A stretch of DNA of 64,000 nt from Chelonoidis abingdonii (lineage: Eukaryota; Chordata; Testudines; Testudinidae). Both the position numbers and the translations under genes were made by a program. Under the pieces are notes generated by a model. That model had not been told where the DNA came from. It saw nothing but the letters and a program-made list of their open reading frames with translations, and did not search any database. The DNA lies in the NCBI RefSeq assembly GCF_003597395.2, contig NC_133770.1, positions 12,297,656 through 12,361,655 of the forward strand, read 5' to 3'. Shown piece by piece: positions 1 to 10,019 of this stretch (the first letter of the stretch is position 1; every line of letters starts with the position of its first letter).

Positions 1-47
1 CTTCTAAAAGGTGTGCTCTCATTCAAACATGAATTATTGCTATGGAC

Positions 48-117
48 TGTGTTGTACAGGAGGTTGGAGTAGGTGATCATATTGGTCTCTTCCAGCCTTG
101 GAATCTATGAATCTATT
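48..117 (+). mobile_element. CR1 LINE 3' tail fragment
   Basis: The stretch keeps the order typical of a CR1 3' end: a GGTTGGA block, a GATCAT block, a TCTCTTCCAGCC block and a terminal repeat of the ATCTATGA type. Only the last ~70 bp are recognisable, so it is a strongly 5'-truncated, old insertion with no coding capacity. Confidence 0.7.
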
Positions 118-319
118 AAAAGTCCATTGAGGTCAGTGGGAGTCTTGCCATTGATTTCATAGGAGATCCAAGAGGCATTCTTTCTTCATAACTCTGGATC
201 AGTGTCATTCTGTGCCATCCCTTTCTTAGGGATGGGCCTAAATAGCACAATCTAGCCCTGGGAGCTGAGAGTCAGAACTACAAAGATTGGTACTTAGGAG
301 ACAAGTAATACTTGACATT

Positions 320-720
320 GCGCAATGTCTCAGGACTGAGGGGAAGTGTGAGGTGATGAGTCATTCCTGTGCTAGGCTCCAGCCAATCCAAAAGCCAGGA
401 ACTGGTCATGTGACTCCCAGACCAGCTATATAAGACCCACAGGAGGAACAGCAACTCATTCTGCTCAACGTCACTCCAGGACTTGGAACTCTCTCTTGCC
501 TGATGGTGGCAACAGACTTCCCAAGCCTTAGCCTGCTCCAGCCTTGCTCTTGCTCCAGCCCTGCTCCTAGTCCTGCTCCAGCCTTGCTCTAACCTCGCCC
601 TGGACTCCTGATTCCAGCTTTGACCACTAGGCCTCACTGCTCCAGCTCCAACCACTAGGCATGACCATCTCCATCCCAGTTTCTGACAGGAAGTTTTTCC
701 TTCTTGATATGGCATTGGAA
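320..720 (+). mobile_element. LTR-like promoter fragment
   Basis: A CCAATCC box (383-389) is followed about 40 bp later by a TATATAA box (427-433) and then by a pyrimidine-rich segment in which variants of GCTCCAGCC recur several times between 530 and 600. This order resembles the U3-R-U5 layout of turtle endogenous retrovirus LTRs. The ends and a target duplication were not found. The 145-codon frame open on the minus strand over 278-715 looks like a by-product of the low-complexity composition. It could also be an unrelated promoter-like repeat. Confidence 0.4.
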
Positions 721-850
721 GGAAGCAGGATATGTAGGAAATTCACCCTTCTTGATTGACATGCTAACAAAACTGCTGTCAGCCTTTAAGGGCCAGATTG
801 CAATACCTCTATAATAATAGTAATATAATATATGGAGATATGCCTATTGC

Positions 851-1016
851 ATGGAACTGGAAGGGACCCTGAAAGGTCATGAAGTCCAGTCCCCTGCCTT
901 CACTAGCAAGATCAAGTACTGATTTTGCCTCTGATCCCTAAGTGGCCCCCTCAAAGATTGAGTTCATAACCCTGGGTTTAGCAGGACAATGCTTCAACCA
1001 CTGAGCTATCCCTCCC
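851..1016 (-). mobile_element. tRNA-derived SINE, tortoise/Cry type
   Basis: Read on the minus strand, the element opens with a tRNA-like head: an A-box-like GGATAGCTCAGTGG (complement at 998-1011) and a B-box-like GGTTATGAACTC (complement at 960-971). A GGGGGCCACTTAGGGATC-type body follows, and then a CR1-like 3' end (851-890). A tRNA head joined to a CR1-related tail is the structure of the tortoise PolIII/SINE, known from cryptodiran turtles. It would be transcribed by RNA polymerase III and mobilised by CR1 reverse transcriptase. It is full length but mutated. It is the best taxonomic marker in the window. Confidence 0.85.
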
Positions 1017-1930
1017 CCTCACTTCTAACCAACATTGAGAAGTATCATACTAGAGGACTATTCACAGAGTAAGGTGGCACTCATCATTAGTACAGATATC
1101 AAAATCTGGCTGAAAAAGATACAATTTTCCTTAAGACACCAGGGTACATAGCAAAACTACTTCCTCCATCTTCCAGTTCCGGTAGCATGGCAGAGGATAT
1201 GAACTGAATGCTCTAACCAGTCCCCATAGACTCAGCGAGAAGGTTGAGTCCCAAAGAACTTGACAAACTCCTGCAAAATAACCCTGAAATAGACTTAAAG
1301 AGCAAAGACATATGTTCAGAGAAAGCAACATTGAATCTTTAGAGACAGCTGTCTACCTGATAACTACAGGCTAATAATGAAAGCAGACTTCTGGCAAAGA
1401 CTCAGTGGATTAAATATCCAGGGAAGAATGCAATTAAGGCAGATGTTTAACAAATGGCTGTCTGTCAAGTTATTATTCTGGAAATGTATTTAGAACAACT
1501 AATTTTATCATGAATAGATAATGGAAAGAAAAATAAGGGGAATCAATAGGCTATAAAGTGAGCATTATCTTTGCATTGCATAGACTTTGCATACCAGCCA
1601 GCCAGCCACCTCCCAACATGCCTGATCTGCTTGCCCCCAGCTGGGTTCGGCAGGCAGTGAGTACAACAACCAGATTGGGCCCTGCAGGTGGAGGAATGCA
1701 TGGTCTGGGAATCCTGCTAGAACCTGAGCATGAACTAGATATTGAATATTTTGGTTGTGTCAAAACTTAGACAATTTTGCGCTTCTCCATGGGCAGAAAT
1801 TTAGCTGCCTTGGGCATGTAGGTGGCAGCCCAAAGGGGATTTTGAGAATCTCGTGGTACCTACATGATGGATTTAGGCATCTAGGATAGCAGTTAGGCAC
1901 CAGTCCCTTTGTGGATCTAGCTCCTGGTTG
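1017..1930. other. no gene recognised
   Basis: Frames of 66-70 codons are open here, including one overlapping pair on both strands at 1551-1770, but none resembles a known protein. Around 1793-1920 there are TTAGGCACC and TAGGCATCTAGGATAG phrases that recur as an ancient dispersed repeat in this window. Confidence 0.4.
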
Positions 1931-1990
1931 AGCTCTGTGCCTCAGTTTCCCAACTCTAAAATGGGGACAGTAGTACTTCCCTATCTCACA
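1931..1990 (+). mobile_element. MIR/CORE-SINE fragment
   Basis: The phrase CTGTGCCTCAGTTTCCC followed by a CTCTAAAATGGGGACAGTAGTACTTCC-like stretch is the core region of MIR-type SINEs in sense orientation. Only the central core survives; the tRNA head and 3' tail are not evident. Confidence 0.7.
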
Positions 1991-2526
1991 TTAAAGATAG
2001 TCAGGCTCAGATACTATGGTGATGGGAGCCACATGGGTACCTAGGATAGCTAGACTATATGGGCATACAAAATCACGCACCCTCTAAGTAGGAAATTCAT
2101 GCCTCCCCAGTTCCCTTCATCCCCGATAGGCACCTTCATGGCATGTTGAAATCCCCTCACATTTAGTTATTCTTAATGAACTGTCCATTTCCTAGGACAA
2201 GCTTTTCAGGGGTTAATGGAAACATTGCAAATGATGATTAAAAAGTGAAAAATGAACTTTGTAAATTCTCGGACAGAAGAATGGCGCCACCCACTTTGCA
2301 ATTTATGTTTCAGTACAAAGACAGGCTCAGCGAGATCCCAATTTAATCGCCCTTTCTTGGATGTGTTAAAATTAGCTTGAAAATGTGTTCTATACCAGTG
2401 GCCATTGAAAAATTCTTGTTGCATGAGGACAATGTCGTGTTTTTAGAAAAGTAATTAGAAGCTGAATGGCGTGTCGAGAGCAAGCTGTTATTGACTAATG
2501 CATGGAGCATTAATTAATAATAAGAT
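1991..2526. other. no gene recognised
   Basis: Moderately AT-rich DNA. A 72-codon frame on the minus strand at 2206-2424 has no recognisable similarity. No repeat with clear ends was seen. Confidence 0.4.
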
Positions 2527-2621
2527 ACTTACACAGCACTTTACAGCTATCGGCTAGCTAATCCTCATGTAATATAGGTAGGTATTATTCCCATTTCACA
2601 GATAAAGGTAACTAAGACCCA
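2527..2621 (-). mobile_element. MIR/CORE-SINE fragment
   Basis: The order CACAGCACTTTACAG, AATCCTCA, TAGGTAGGTATTATTCCCATTTCACAGAT is the reverse complement of the MIR core and 3' region. It is diverged and truncated. Confidence 0.75.
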
Positions 2622-2805
2622 AATTCATCTCTGGTGTAAGGGTAGTGAAGTGGATAAAGCTACACCAGGGAAATTTTGAGCAGCTAATTTAAGGGTCCAG
2701 TCCTGCAATATGCTGCGAGCCCTGACTTCAGTGGGAGCAGACAGCACTAGGTTGTGGTAGGAAACATCTAAAGCCAGATTGCAGATCAGTGGCATGGCAA
2801 GATTT

Positions 2806-2884
2806 TAGTTGGTGTTGGTCCTGGTTTGAGCAGGGGGTTGGACTAGATGACCTCCTGAGGTCCCTTCTAACTCTGATATTTTAT
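2806..2884 (+). mobile_element. CR1 LINE 3' tail fragment
   Basis: GGTCCTGGTTTGAGCAGGGG, then GTTGGACTAGATGACC, TCCTGAGGTCCCTTCTAAC and TGATATTTTATG give a near-consensus CR1 3' end. It lies 15 bp upstream of the hAT foldback at 2900, but the two are separate insertions. Confidence 0.9.
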
Positions 2885-2899
2885 GTTGTTAGTCTAGTA

Positions 2900-3231
2900 C
2901 AGTGGTTCTCATAGCCGGTCTGCCGCTTGTTCAGGGAAAGCCCCTGGCAGGCCGGGCTGGTTTGTTTACCGGCCCCGTCCGCAGGTTCAGCCGATCACGG
3001 TTCCCACTGGCCGTGGTTCGCTGCTCCAGGCCATTGGGGACTGCGGGAAGTGGCGCGGGCCGAGAGATGTGCTGGCCGCCCTTCCCGCAGCTCCCATTGG
3101 CCTGAAGTGGTGAACCGTGGCCAGTGGGAGACACGATCTGCCAAACCTGCGGACGTGGCTGGTAAACAAACCGGCCCGGCCCGCCAGGGGCTTTCCCTGA
3201 ACAAGCGGCAGACCGGCTTTGAGAACCACTG
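2900..3231. mobile_element. hAT-type foldback element with target duplication
   Basis: The element starts CAGTGGTTCTC and ends GAGAACCACTG, and the two halves are almost entirely inverted repeats of each other, so a single strand would fold into one long hairpin. The flanks GTCTAGTA (2892-2899) and CTCTAGTA (3232-3239) form an 8-bp duplication matching at 7 of 8 positions. This is the hAT signature, and the TCTAGTA core is close to the TCTAGA-like sites favoured by Charlie-type hATs. It is GC-rich and non-autonomous. The open frames of up to 146 codons on both strands are a consequence of the palindrome, not genes. Confidence 0.9.
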
Positions 3232-3470
3232 CTCTAGTAGACAACGATGTCTTTCTAGTATCCAGGAATGTCCAGTTAAAATTCTGTCATCATCCGTACA
3301 AATACCCTGTTCATTTTCACCTTATAATAGCACTAGCAGCCATAACACAGAGCATGTCTGGATCTAAAATGCAGGAGGACAGAAGATCCAGAAATAACTG
3401 ATGGGACCCACACAATGTCACAACAGAAGATTTTGCCCTTCAGGGCAAACAGTTAAAAAGGTTGGCTGAA

Positions 3471-3960
3471 TCACAGAATCATAGGACTGGAAGGTTCCTC
3501 GAGAGGTCATCTAGTCCAGTCTCCAGCACACAAGACAGGACTAAGTATTATGTAGACCAACCCTGGCAAGTGTTTCTCCCCTGCTCTTAAAAATCTCTAA
3601 TGATGGAGATTCTACAATTTCCCTGGGCAATTTATTCCAGTGCTTAACTATCCTGACAGATAGGAAATTTTTCCTAATGTCCAACGTAAATCACCCTTGC
3701 TGCAATTTAAACCGATTGCTTCTTGTCCTACCCTCAGAGGTTAAGGAGAATAATTTTTCTCCCTCCTCCTTGTAACAATTTTTTATGTATTTGAAAACTG
3801 TTGTCATATCCTCCCTCAGTCTTCTCTTCTCCAGACTAAACACACCCAGTTTTTTCCATCTTCCCTCATAGCTCATGTTTTCAAGACCTTTAATCATTTT
3901 TGTTGCTCTTCTCTGGACTTTCTCCAATTTGTCCATATCTTTCCTGAAAAGTGGCGAAGA
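3471..3960 (-). mobile_element. CR1 LINE, 5'-truncated
   Basis: On the minus strand this is the last part of CR1 ORF2 followed by the 3' untranslated region and tail. The tail complement begins TCACAGAATCATAGGACTGG at 3471. The coding part is described separately at 3691-3936. Confidence 0.92.
3691..3936 (-). pseudogene. CR1 ORF2 C-terminal fragment
   Basis: An 81-codon open segment reads LEKVQRRATKMIKGLENMSY, then a LGVFSLEKRRLRED block and a RTRSNRFKL block. These are the hallmark C-terminal phrases of the CR1 reverse transcriptase polyprotein. The catalytic domain lies upstream and is absent because of 5' truncation. It is a dead fragment, with no start codon context or regulatory sequence of its own. 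Confidence 0.9.
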
Positions 3961-3974
3961 CTACCACAGTCCTC

Positions 3975-4215
3975 ATTATGTCTACTCTGCAGTCACAGAT
4001 TGTGGTTAGCACTGACCGGTACTGATGCAGTGAATCTGTGGCAGCGCATGGCTCAGCGTGAGCTTTATAATAGCATCCAGAATCCTAGGTAATTGCTCTG
4101 GTGGCTAGCCCATGCTGCTGCTGCTTCACTGCTTCCGTACCTGAGCTAGCTAGCGTAATGCTAGCTTGGATAGGCCTACCTAAGCTGCTGTCCTACTCCG
4201 TGCAATTAAAGTAGG
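3975..4215. repeat. possible degenerate DNA-transposon remnant
   Basis: The segment begins ATGTCTACTCTGCAGTCACAG and contains GAGCTAGCTAGCGTAATGCTAGC and GCATGGCTCAGCGTGAGC, phrases that I associate with a dispersed turtle DNA element. Terminal inverted repeats could not be matched confidently. Confidence 0.3.
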
Positions 4216-4333
4216 ATGTGTCCTCTGAGACAAAAGTAGTTTGTACAGGCAGAAAAGTGGAGTTTCATCACCAATCAAACCCTCGTCTGATGCAACAAAG
4301 GACTTGTTCTATGATAGGACAGCATGCCAAACT

Positions 4334-4704
4334 CTTGGGCTTTGTCTGACATTTTATTGTCTAGACTACATAACTGATAACCCCCAAATCCCGTTTGTAT
4401 TTTATGGGGAAAAGCATCAACATTTTGTCAGCTCTTTTTCATCTGCTCTCAGGACTCCATCCTGCCAGGTGCTTACGTGGAAATCACGTAAGCATGTGTG
4501 TAACTTTAAGCACATGGATAGTCTCATTGACGTGGATGGCACCGTACATGTGCTTAAAGTTAATCGTGTCCTTAAGTGCTTTGCTTTAATGGGCCTTGAG
4601 GACAGCCGAGAAGGAGCTGATAAAATGTTGATGCTTTCCCCCACAAAATACACCAAGGCTATCAGTTATACAGTTATAAAATAAAATGCCAGACAAAGCC
4701 TAAG
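4334..4704. mobile_element. foldback DNA element, family not identified
   Basis: The left end CTTGGGCTTTGTCTGACATTTTAT and the right end (complement CTTAGGCTTTGTCTGGCATTTTAT) are inverted repeats, and pairing continues inward: GCATCAACATTTTGTCAGCTC on the left matches the complement of GAGCTGATAAAATGTTGATGC on the right. A second internal palindrome pairs GTAACTTTAAGCACATG with CATGTGCTTAAAGTTA. No clear target duplication was found. The 147-codon frames on both strands mirror each other because of the palindrome and are not genes. Confidence 0.75.
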
Positions 4705-5493
4705 TGTCACATGCTAGCACTGAAGTTGTTCTGAAATTAACAGACAAAAGTCCCTCTTATATTCCATTTCATTGTAACACCAACAAAAATAGATGGCAAG
4801 CTGGCTGCAAAGAAAATGAAATCCATGCTGACAGTCAGCGTCCTCAGGACTCTCAGTGGTTCGTATGCATGTGTCCTGCCCAGATCACTGCCTCCAGGCA
4901 AGTTTCCATCATCCATGTCTTACAGCAGAGGAAGAAAGTCCAACCTAACAGTGAAGGTCAGAGCAAGCAAGAGGCTTCTTGTTTCAGTGCATCTGTTTTC
5001 TCTTGCTCTGTTGCTGTTGTTGGTATTGCGGAGAGCTGAATATGACCCCTGGGTTTCTATAAACAAGCAGTTCCCATTAATGCAGGTAATGTATTTTATT
5101 CCTGATTTTCATGAACCACTTGGGAAAGGGAAGCAGGTAGCACAATGCAAGGCTCCAAAAGTAGATTTTTTTTTATAATGCCCTCCCCCAGAGACACCCC
5201 CCCCCCAACAAATGTTTGTGGCTACTCTAGACAGAATAGGAACTGCCACAAATTGAGGGGCAAGAGAAATGGCCGTACAATGCCCCAACAGTGCAAGAAG
5301 ACCTCATGCAATATAGTCCTGTGCTCATGGAACTAAAGTGAGAAAGGGTCCAACTGATTTCAGTGGTGCAAGGTCAGGATTTTGGGGACAGATTCTGCCA
5401 CCCTGAACTCCTAATGATTAGTGTCTTCAATGAGACTGCTCACAGTATAAGGTACTAATCAAGGCATCAGACTAATAATGATACCAAGCTAAT
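4705..5493. other. no gene recognised
   Basis: Contains short homopolymers (T at 5166-5174, C at 5197-5206). Frames of 88-120 codons around 4704-5178 show no recognisable family and no splice or promoter context. Confidence 0.4.
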
Positions 5494-5686
5494 ATATAGT
5501 GCCTTTCATCAGTAGATCTCAAAATGCTTTACAAAGCAGGTCAGTATCATAATCCCCGTTTTACAGATGGGAAAATGAGGTGCAGGGAGGATACAATGAC
5601 ATGCTTGAGCAGGCTAGTGGTAGACCCAGGAATAAAACCCAGATCTTCTGAGTCCCAGTCTAATGCATTGCCCACAAGTGCTGACT
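5494..5686 (-). mobile_element. MIR-like SINE, nearly complete
   Basis: Reading the plus strand: ATATATAGTGCCTTTCATC, a CTCAAAATGCTTTACAAAG block, CCCCGTTTTACAGATGGGAAAATGAGG, a GGAATAAAACCCAGATCTTCTGAG block and a CCAGTCTAATGCATTGCCC end. This is the reverse complement of a CORE-SINE, with the tRNA-related head on the right. Confidence 0.8.
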
Positions 5687-5899
5687 TTCACTTTTCTGGG
5701 TGGGTGTGCCACTTCTCCTCTGCCCCAAGGCCCCCATCAACCCCTTCTCCTAAGGCTCCACTTCTCTCCCCTCTTCCCACTTGCCACTGAATAGCTGATC
5801 AGCAGGTGGCTGGTGGCTGCTGAGCACTCACTATTTTTTTTTACATGGGTGTCTATGGCACTACCCAGTAGGCTACATTACCTCTGTTACAATAACAGC

Positions 5900-5990
5900 C
5901 CTGGGCCACAGTCAGGAATAGGACATCCTAGTGCTGTACAAACATATGCTATCAAGACAGTCCCTGCCCCAGAGAGTTTACAATTGATAT
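5900..5990 (-). repeat. MIR/L2-related fragment
   Basis: Keeps CTAGTGCTGTACAAACATATG and the phrase CAGTCCCTGCCCCAGAGAGTTTACAATT, a very common ancient dispersed unit in amniotes. Confidence 0.55.
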
Positions 5991-8340
5991 AATGCAACTT
6001 TTACTCCTGAGGGACGAGGCTTTATCAGTCCTTTTGAGAGTGGGGGTTTGCCTAGGTAATTTTGTATCTTCCGTCTATCCATCCTATATTTATTCCTAGG
6101 TAGGTCTGCTGTATATGTCACCTTGGTCTCTGCATATAATTAGCTGTGAGGATTAGACCCCACTGGTGTAGTGTGGATTCTATCCTCTCAATTCCTGTAC
6201 AGTTCTTCTGTACAACACCTGTTTGCTGGGGCTGTGTGCACGGTGCCCAACTCCTACCATATTAAAGTGACGTGAAACTGCATTGATGACCCCCACGTTT
6301 GTAGTTTTTAAAGGCTGTGCTGGATTGGGCATGTTGTCCAAACAAACTTGAATTTGCTAATAAATTCATAAGCACAGGGACAGCAGAACTGGGGTGGGGA
6401 TTAGAACTCCCACAGTGGAAATACTGGGGGAGGGGGCATATCTGTGCTGCTGCCTCCCCTCTAGTGTTTTCTGACCCACTGCTCTCGTGAAGAGGAGGTG
6501 GCTGTGGTCAGCCCCCATACACATGCCGGGGACTGGGGCTGGGGTGTGGGGAGACAAGAGTTGGACCTGGAGGAAGGACTGGAGTGTCTGCTACAGTGCA
6601 GGAGATCGGGCCAGCTTGGTCCTACCTTCCAGCCCCTGCAGGTTACAGTGGAGACCCCGGCCCATGGGAGGGAAAGTGCATGTGCGTACAGCTGCCAAGG
6701 TGGGATCTGTGACAGGCCAGGGCACTGGCATGTGGGTGAGCAGCAGGGAGGCATTGGTGCACAGGCCACCAGCTGCCCAGGAATGGGATGCCTCATCCCA
6801 GCCTGAAGCCAATTGATTCCACCCCCAAGTCTCAGTACTCTCCTTATTCCCCCTCCTATCTTTCCACTGCCCACCCGTGTAAGCATGCCAGCAAATGGAC
6901 TCATATGAAGTAGCTAATTACAGCAACTCAGTTATGAGAACAACTCTATGACTTGAAGTCATCTGGATGAGGGATTTGTACAGATTTCTGCCTTGGATCT
7001 GAAACTCTCCATGTGCAAGCCTGTACAGCTCAGTGATTACAGCAGCCTCCAGAGCACAATAAACCATCAGGACAGAAAACCCTTGTCAGACAATAATGCC
7101 ACAAGAAGCAATCACCATTATGGCTCAACTGTCTCCATCACTCACATGTTTCCATACAAGCATGAGCGTTTCCAGTTTGACTGTGCACAGCAGAGCTAAA
7201 AGAGGAAGATAAATACCTAAATTAGCAGCCCTCCATTTAATTTGATCACAACACTGGAAATTGGTGTTGTGAATAGCATGGCACATGCTTTGTTAATTTG
7301 CATGCTCGCTGTCAGTGGGTGTTTAGTAGTATTCTCTGGAGGGACAAATTTTGAACTGGTGTTTGAGGGAAGAACAGGCTGCACATATTTTATTTTAGGT
7401 GGGAATGCAGTTATCTGATTGTGCTCCCATGCTGACACAGCTTTCCTTTAAGCAAAGAACTTTGCCCTAGCTAGAAGATCTCTTTCTCATATGCTCTTAT
7501 TGTCCATCTGCTCCTTACTGTTCATTAGGTTCATGGACTAAGTCTTATCAGGTGTCTGTGCAACTCAAGGATTTGACAAGTGCTCCCAAATAATTTCTCC
7601 AAGGGTCCATAAAGGCAGGAATTATAAGGGTCATGTTCTTCTGCAGGGCACAAGCTAATCACTAGTTGGAGCAGGGAAGAAATTCTCTCCTTGCTATATT
7701 TTGTACAATTAAGACCAAGTACTACTCCCACTGAAATCAAAAGAGTTTTGCAATTTACTTAATCAGGAATAGGATTGTCCCTTGTTAGAGGGCTTTCCCT
7801 TCACCCTTTCCCCTGGTTCTTGTCATGCAGACAAAAGGCAGAAGACCAGAAGTCCGAAGTGCAGGCAATGCGATGTTTATTGGGGTTAGTTTCCGGCAAG
7901 CATGTCCATAACTCTGACACCGCAGAGCCTTGCTTCAAAGTGCACACCCTCGGTCCCACCCCTTACCATTTATGGTCATGTTCTGTTTTAGGGAGTCATG
8001 AGTCTGGGGTCTTTGTTCCACCTCTTTTGTAACCCATGGGAGGGGTATATAAGAATATACAGATATACTTTAGATCTTAGATCATCCCGTGCTTTGCTGC
8101 ACGTTGTGCTACCCACGTTTGCCATCCTTGCCTATCAACTGCCAGATCTTCCCATTTCATGTTGAGGTGCTTGATGTCGTTCAGAACTGTTCATTTCCAT
8201 GTTATTTGCAGGCTTCCTCACTTTCTTCTTGTGTTTTAGAGTATCTAAACTCAAACGGGCAAACAAAACCCAAGGTGAAGATACAGGTCTGAATTCTACA
8301 TTGTCACTAACACTCCTAACATCCCCCTAACCACAGTATG
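5991..8340. other. no gene recognised
   Basis: A GC-rich patch at 6460-6900 is open in several frames on both strands (up to 147 codons). The mirrored openness and lack of any motif argue against coding. The stretch 7850-8050 (GCAATGCGATGTTTATTGGGG) may be an interspersed repeat, but I could not name it. Confidence 0.4.
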
Positions 8341-8530
8341 GGGCCCTATTTTTAGAAGTGACCTCTGATTTTGGGTGCCCGCCTCAAGCACTTTGGGCCC
8401 CATTTGCAGAGATGGGCACTCAAAATCCAGCTGACTCCGCACCTCTGAAAATTAGGCTCCCAGTATCTCCAGCGGGGCACCCCAAAAATTGAGGCACCCG
8501 AAATTAGTGGCCACTTTTGAAACTCTGGCC
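8341..8530. repeat. ancient dispersed repeat
   Basis: Contains GGGCACTCAAAATCC, CTGAAAATTAGGCTC, CCAAAAATTGAGGCACCCG and AAATTAGTGGCCACTTTTGA, phrases that recur at 60080-60229 here and in other sauropsid genomes. The class is uncertain. Confidence 0.5.
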
Positions 8531-9113
8531 TGGGAGTTTTGTGCTTTCTTATAAATCAACCTGGGAGACAGGATGCTTAGCCTAGTAAGACCACTAGTAT
8601 GTCCCAGCATAGGAATTCCTATGATCTTTAGAATATACTATGAGAGGGAAAAATTAAACAAACACAGATTTTCAGCTGGTGTAAACTGACAAAGCTCAGT
8701 TGACCTAAATGGATCTAAACCCATTTACCCCACCCCAGGATCTGGCCCCTATCAGAAAAATCAACTTGAGGTCCATGATTCCTTTTGCAGTATTCAGTTT
8801 AGTGAAGAGGTTTCCCAGTTGATACTCAATCTCCCACATAAATCAGTTTGAATGGATGAAATGTATAATAAGAAGCTGCAATTTAGGAAGGTGCAGCTTC
8901 ATATATATGCATCTCACAGCAAATTAAGTTACTTTAAGATACCTCTACCAAGATCTGAAATAACGGTAATAATGTGCAAATAACTTTTGACAGCATACCC
9001 TCTTATTTGCCCTTCAGAGTTTCACTTATTTAAAGTATTCAGTTATATAAAATAACTACCTGAGGGGAAGCCAGTAGCAGTCACTCGGATACCACAAGAA
9101 CGGGCAAGTTATA
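8531..9113. other. no gene recognised
   Basis: AT-rich sequence with no long frame and no repeat that I could name. Confidence 0.4.
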
Positions 9114-9186
9114 GGGCCTGATCTAAAGCCTATTGAAGTCAATGGAAAAACTCCCATTGACTTCAGTGGCTTTGGATCAGACTCAT
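9114..9186. repeat. short ancient palindromic repeat
   Basis: GGGCCTGATCTAAAGCC with ATTGAAGTCAATGG on the left pairs with CCATTGACTTCAGT and GGCTTTGGATCAGACTC on the right, around an 8-base centre. This is a common short foldback of amniote genomes. Its superfamily is unknown. Confidence 0.65.
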
Positions 9187-9192
9187 AATACA

Positions 9193-9219
9193 TAGAATAG
9201 AATAGAATAGAATAGAATG
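9193..9219 (+). repeat. (TAGAA)n microsatellite
   Basis: Five consecutive copies of the pentamer TAGAA with no interruption. Confidence 0.95.
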
Positions 9220-9603
9220 TCTTGAAGCTTCAAGCCTTGGTCAATAGAGGCTTGTAGTGTATTTACCACATGATAATGCAAACCATAAAATATATCAGAG
9301 AGAATGGGTGTCTTCTGGCTGAGAAGCTGTTGATTGTTTAGAATCAGGTACCTGCTAGCTAAGAGGAGCAGAGGATCATATTGAAAGTATTGTTTGAAAT
9401 CTGTAATCTGACTTTCTCAATGTGCCAGCCCACTGACAGCAGTGGGACTCTAAATTTAAAAGGGACAGATGGGGAGAACTCTAAATTTGTCCATTTAAAA
9501 AACTGTGCACAGTGTGAGTGAACCTGCAGCGTGCTGTACGGAATTATGGCTGTCTAGCACAAAAGGCATGTTGGGATGTGCATAAAAATGGCCATGCAGC
9601 TTT
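9220..9603. other. no gene recognised
   Basis: Nothing recognisable apart from a short CACTGACAGCAGTGGGACTCTAAAT phrase of repeat character. Confidence 0.35.
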
Positions 9604-9735
9604 TCACAGTTTCATAGCTTTTAAGGCCAGAAGGGACCAGTAGATCATCTAGCCTGATTTCCTATATACCACAGGCCAGAGAATTCCATCCAGTTACTTC
9701 TGTGTTGAGTCTAGTTACTTAGGTTGCACTAATTT
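9604..9735 (-). mobile_element. CR1 LINE 3' end
   Basis: TTCATAGCTTTTAAGGCCAG, AAGGGACCAGTAGATCATC, TAGCCTGATTTCC and CACAGGCCAGAGAATT are the complement of a CR1 subfamily 3' untranslated region. It is about 130 bp long and non-coding. Confidence 0.9.
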
Positions 9736-9922
9736 TAGTCCTCAGGAGCCTAAACTATTCTGACATGCCTCTTATACCAGCCTTACAGCCGTTCTCCACA
9801 ATGTCTGTGCTGAGGGAATCCTCCCCTGGCTACAGTCACAACTTTTAAGGCCCCTCTACCTCTCTTACCCTGTGTAAAGAGGCTGGAACTGGGGTAAGCA
9901 TCTCACCCAAGATAGTTAACTA

Positions 9923-10019
9923 TCACAGAATCATAGAAATGTGGGGCTGGAAGGGACCTCAAGAGGTCATCAAGTCCAGCCTCCTTGAGAGGCAGGACCA
10001 AGTACACATAGACCCACAT
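9923..10019 (-). mobile_element. CR1 LINE 3' tail
   Basis: TCACAGAATCATAGAAATGT, GGGGCTGGAAGGGACCTCAA, GAGGTCATCAAGTCCAG and CAGGACCAAGTACACATAGACC give a near-consensus complement of the CR1 tail. It is less diverged than its neighbour at 9604-9735. Confidence 0.92.

Noticed and set aside
278..715. 145-codon minus frame with an Arg/Ala-rich repeat (RLEQGWSRTRSRAGAR)
   Set aside because: The repeat is the complement of the GCTCCAGCC-like units in an LTR-like segment transcribed the other way.
2902..3367. Overlapping frames of 67-146 codons on both strands
   Set aside because: They lie in a GC-rich hAT palindrome, so each frame is mirrored by one on the other strand.
4241..4684. 147-codon plus frame and 79-codon minus frame
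   Set aside because: Both translate the arms of a foldback element; several peptide phrases are reflections of each other.
6461..6904. 147-codon minus frame with plus-strand counterparts
   Set aside because: Open on both strands in a GC-rich patch, no motif, no promoter or splice signals.
9193..9219. Short tandem array considered as a CRISPR-like or satellite unit
   Set aside because: A simple pentanucleotide microsatellite; no spacers, and the genome is vertebrate.
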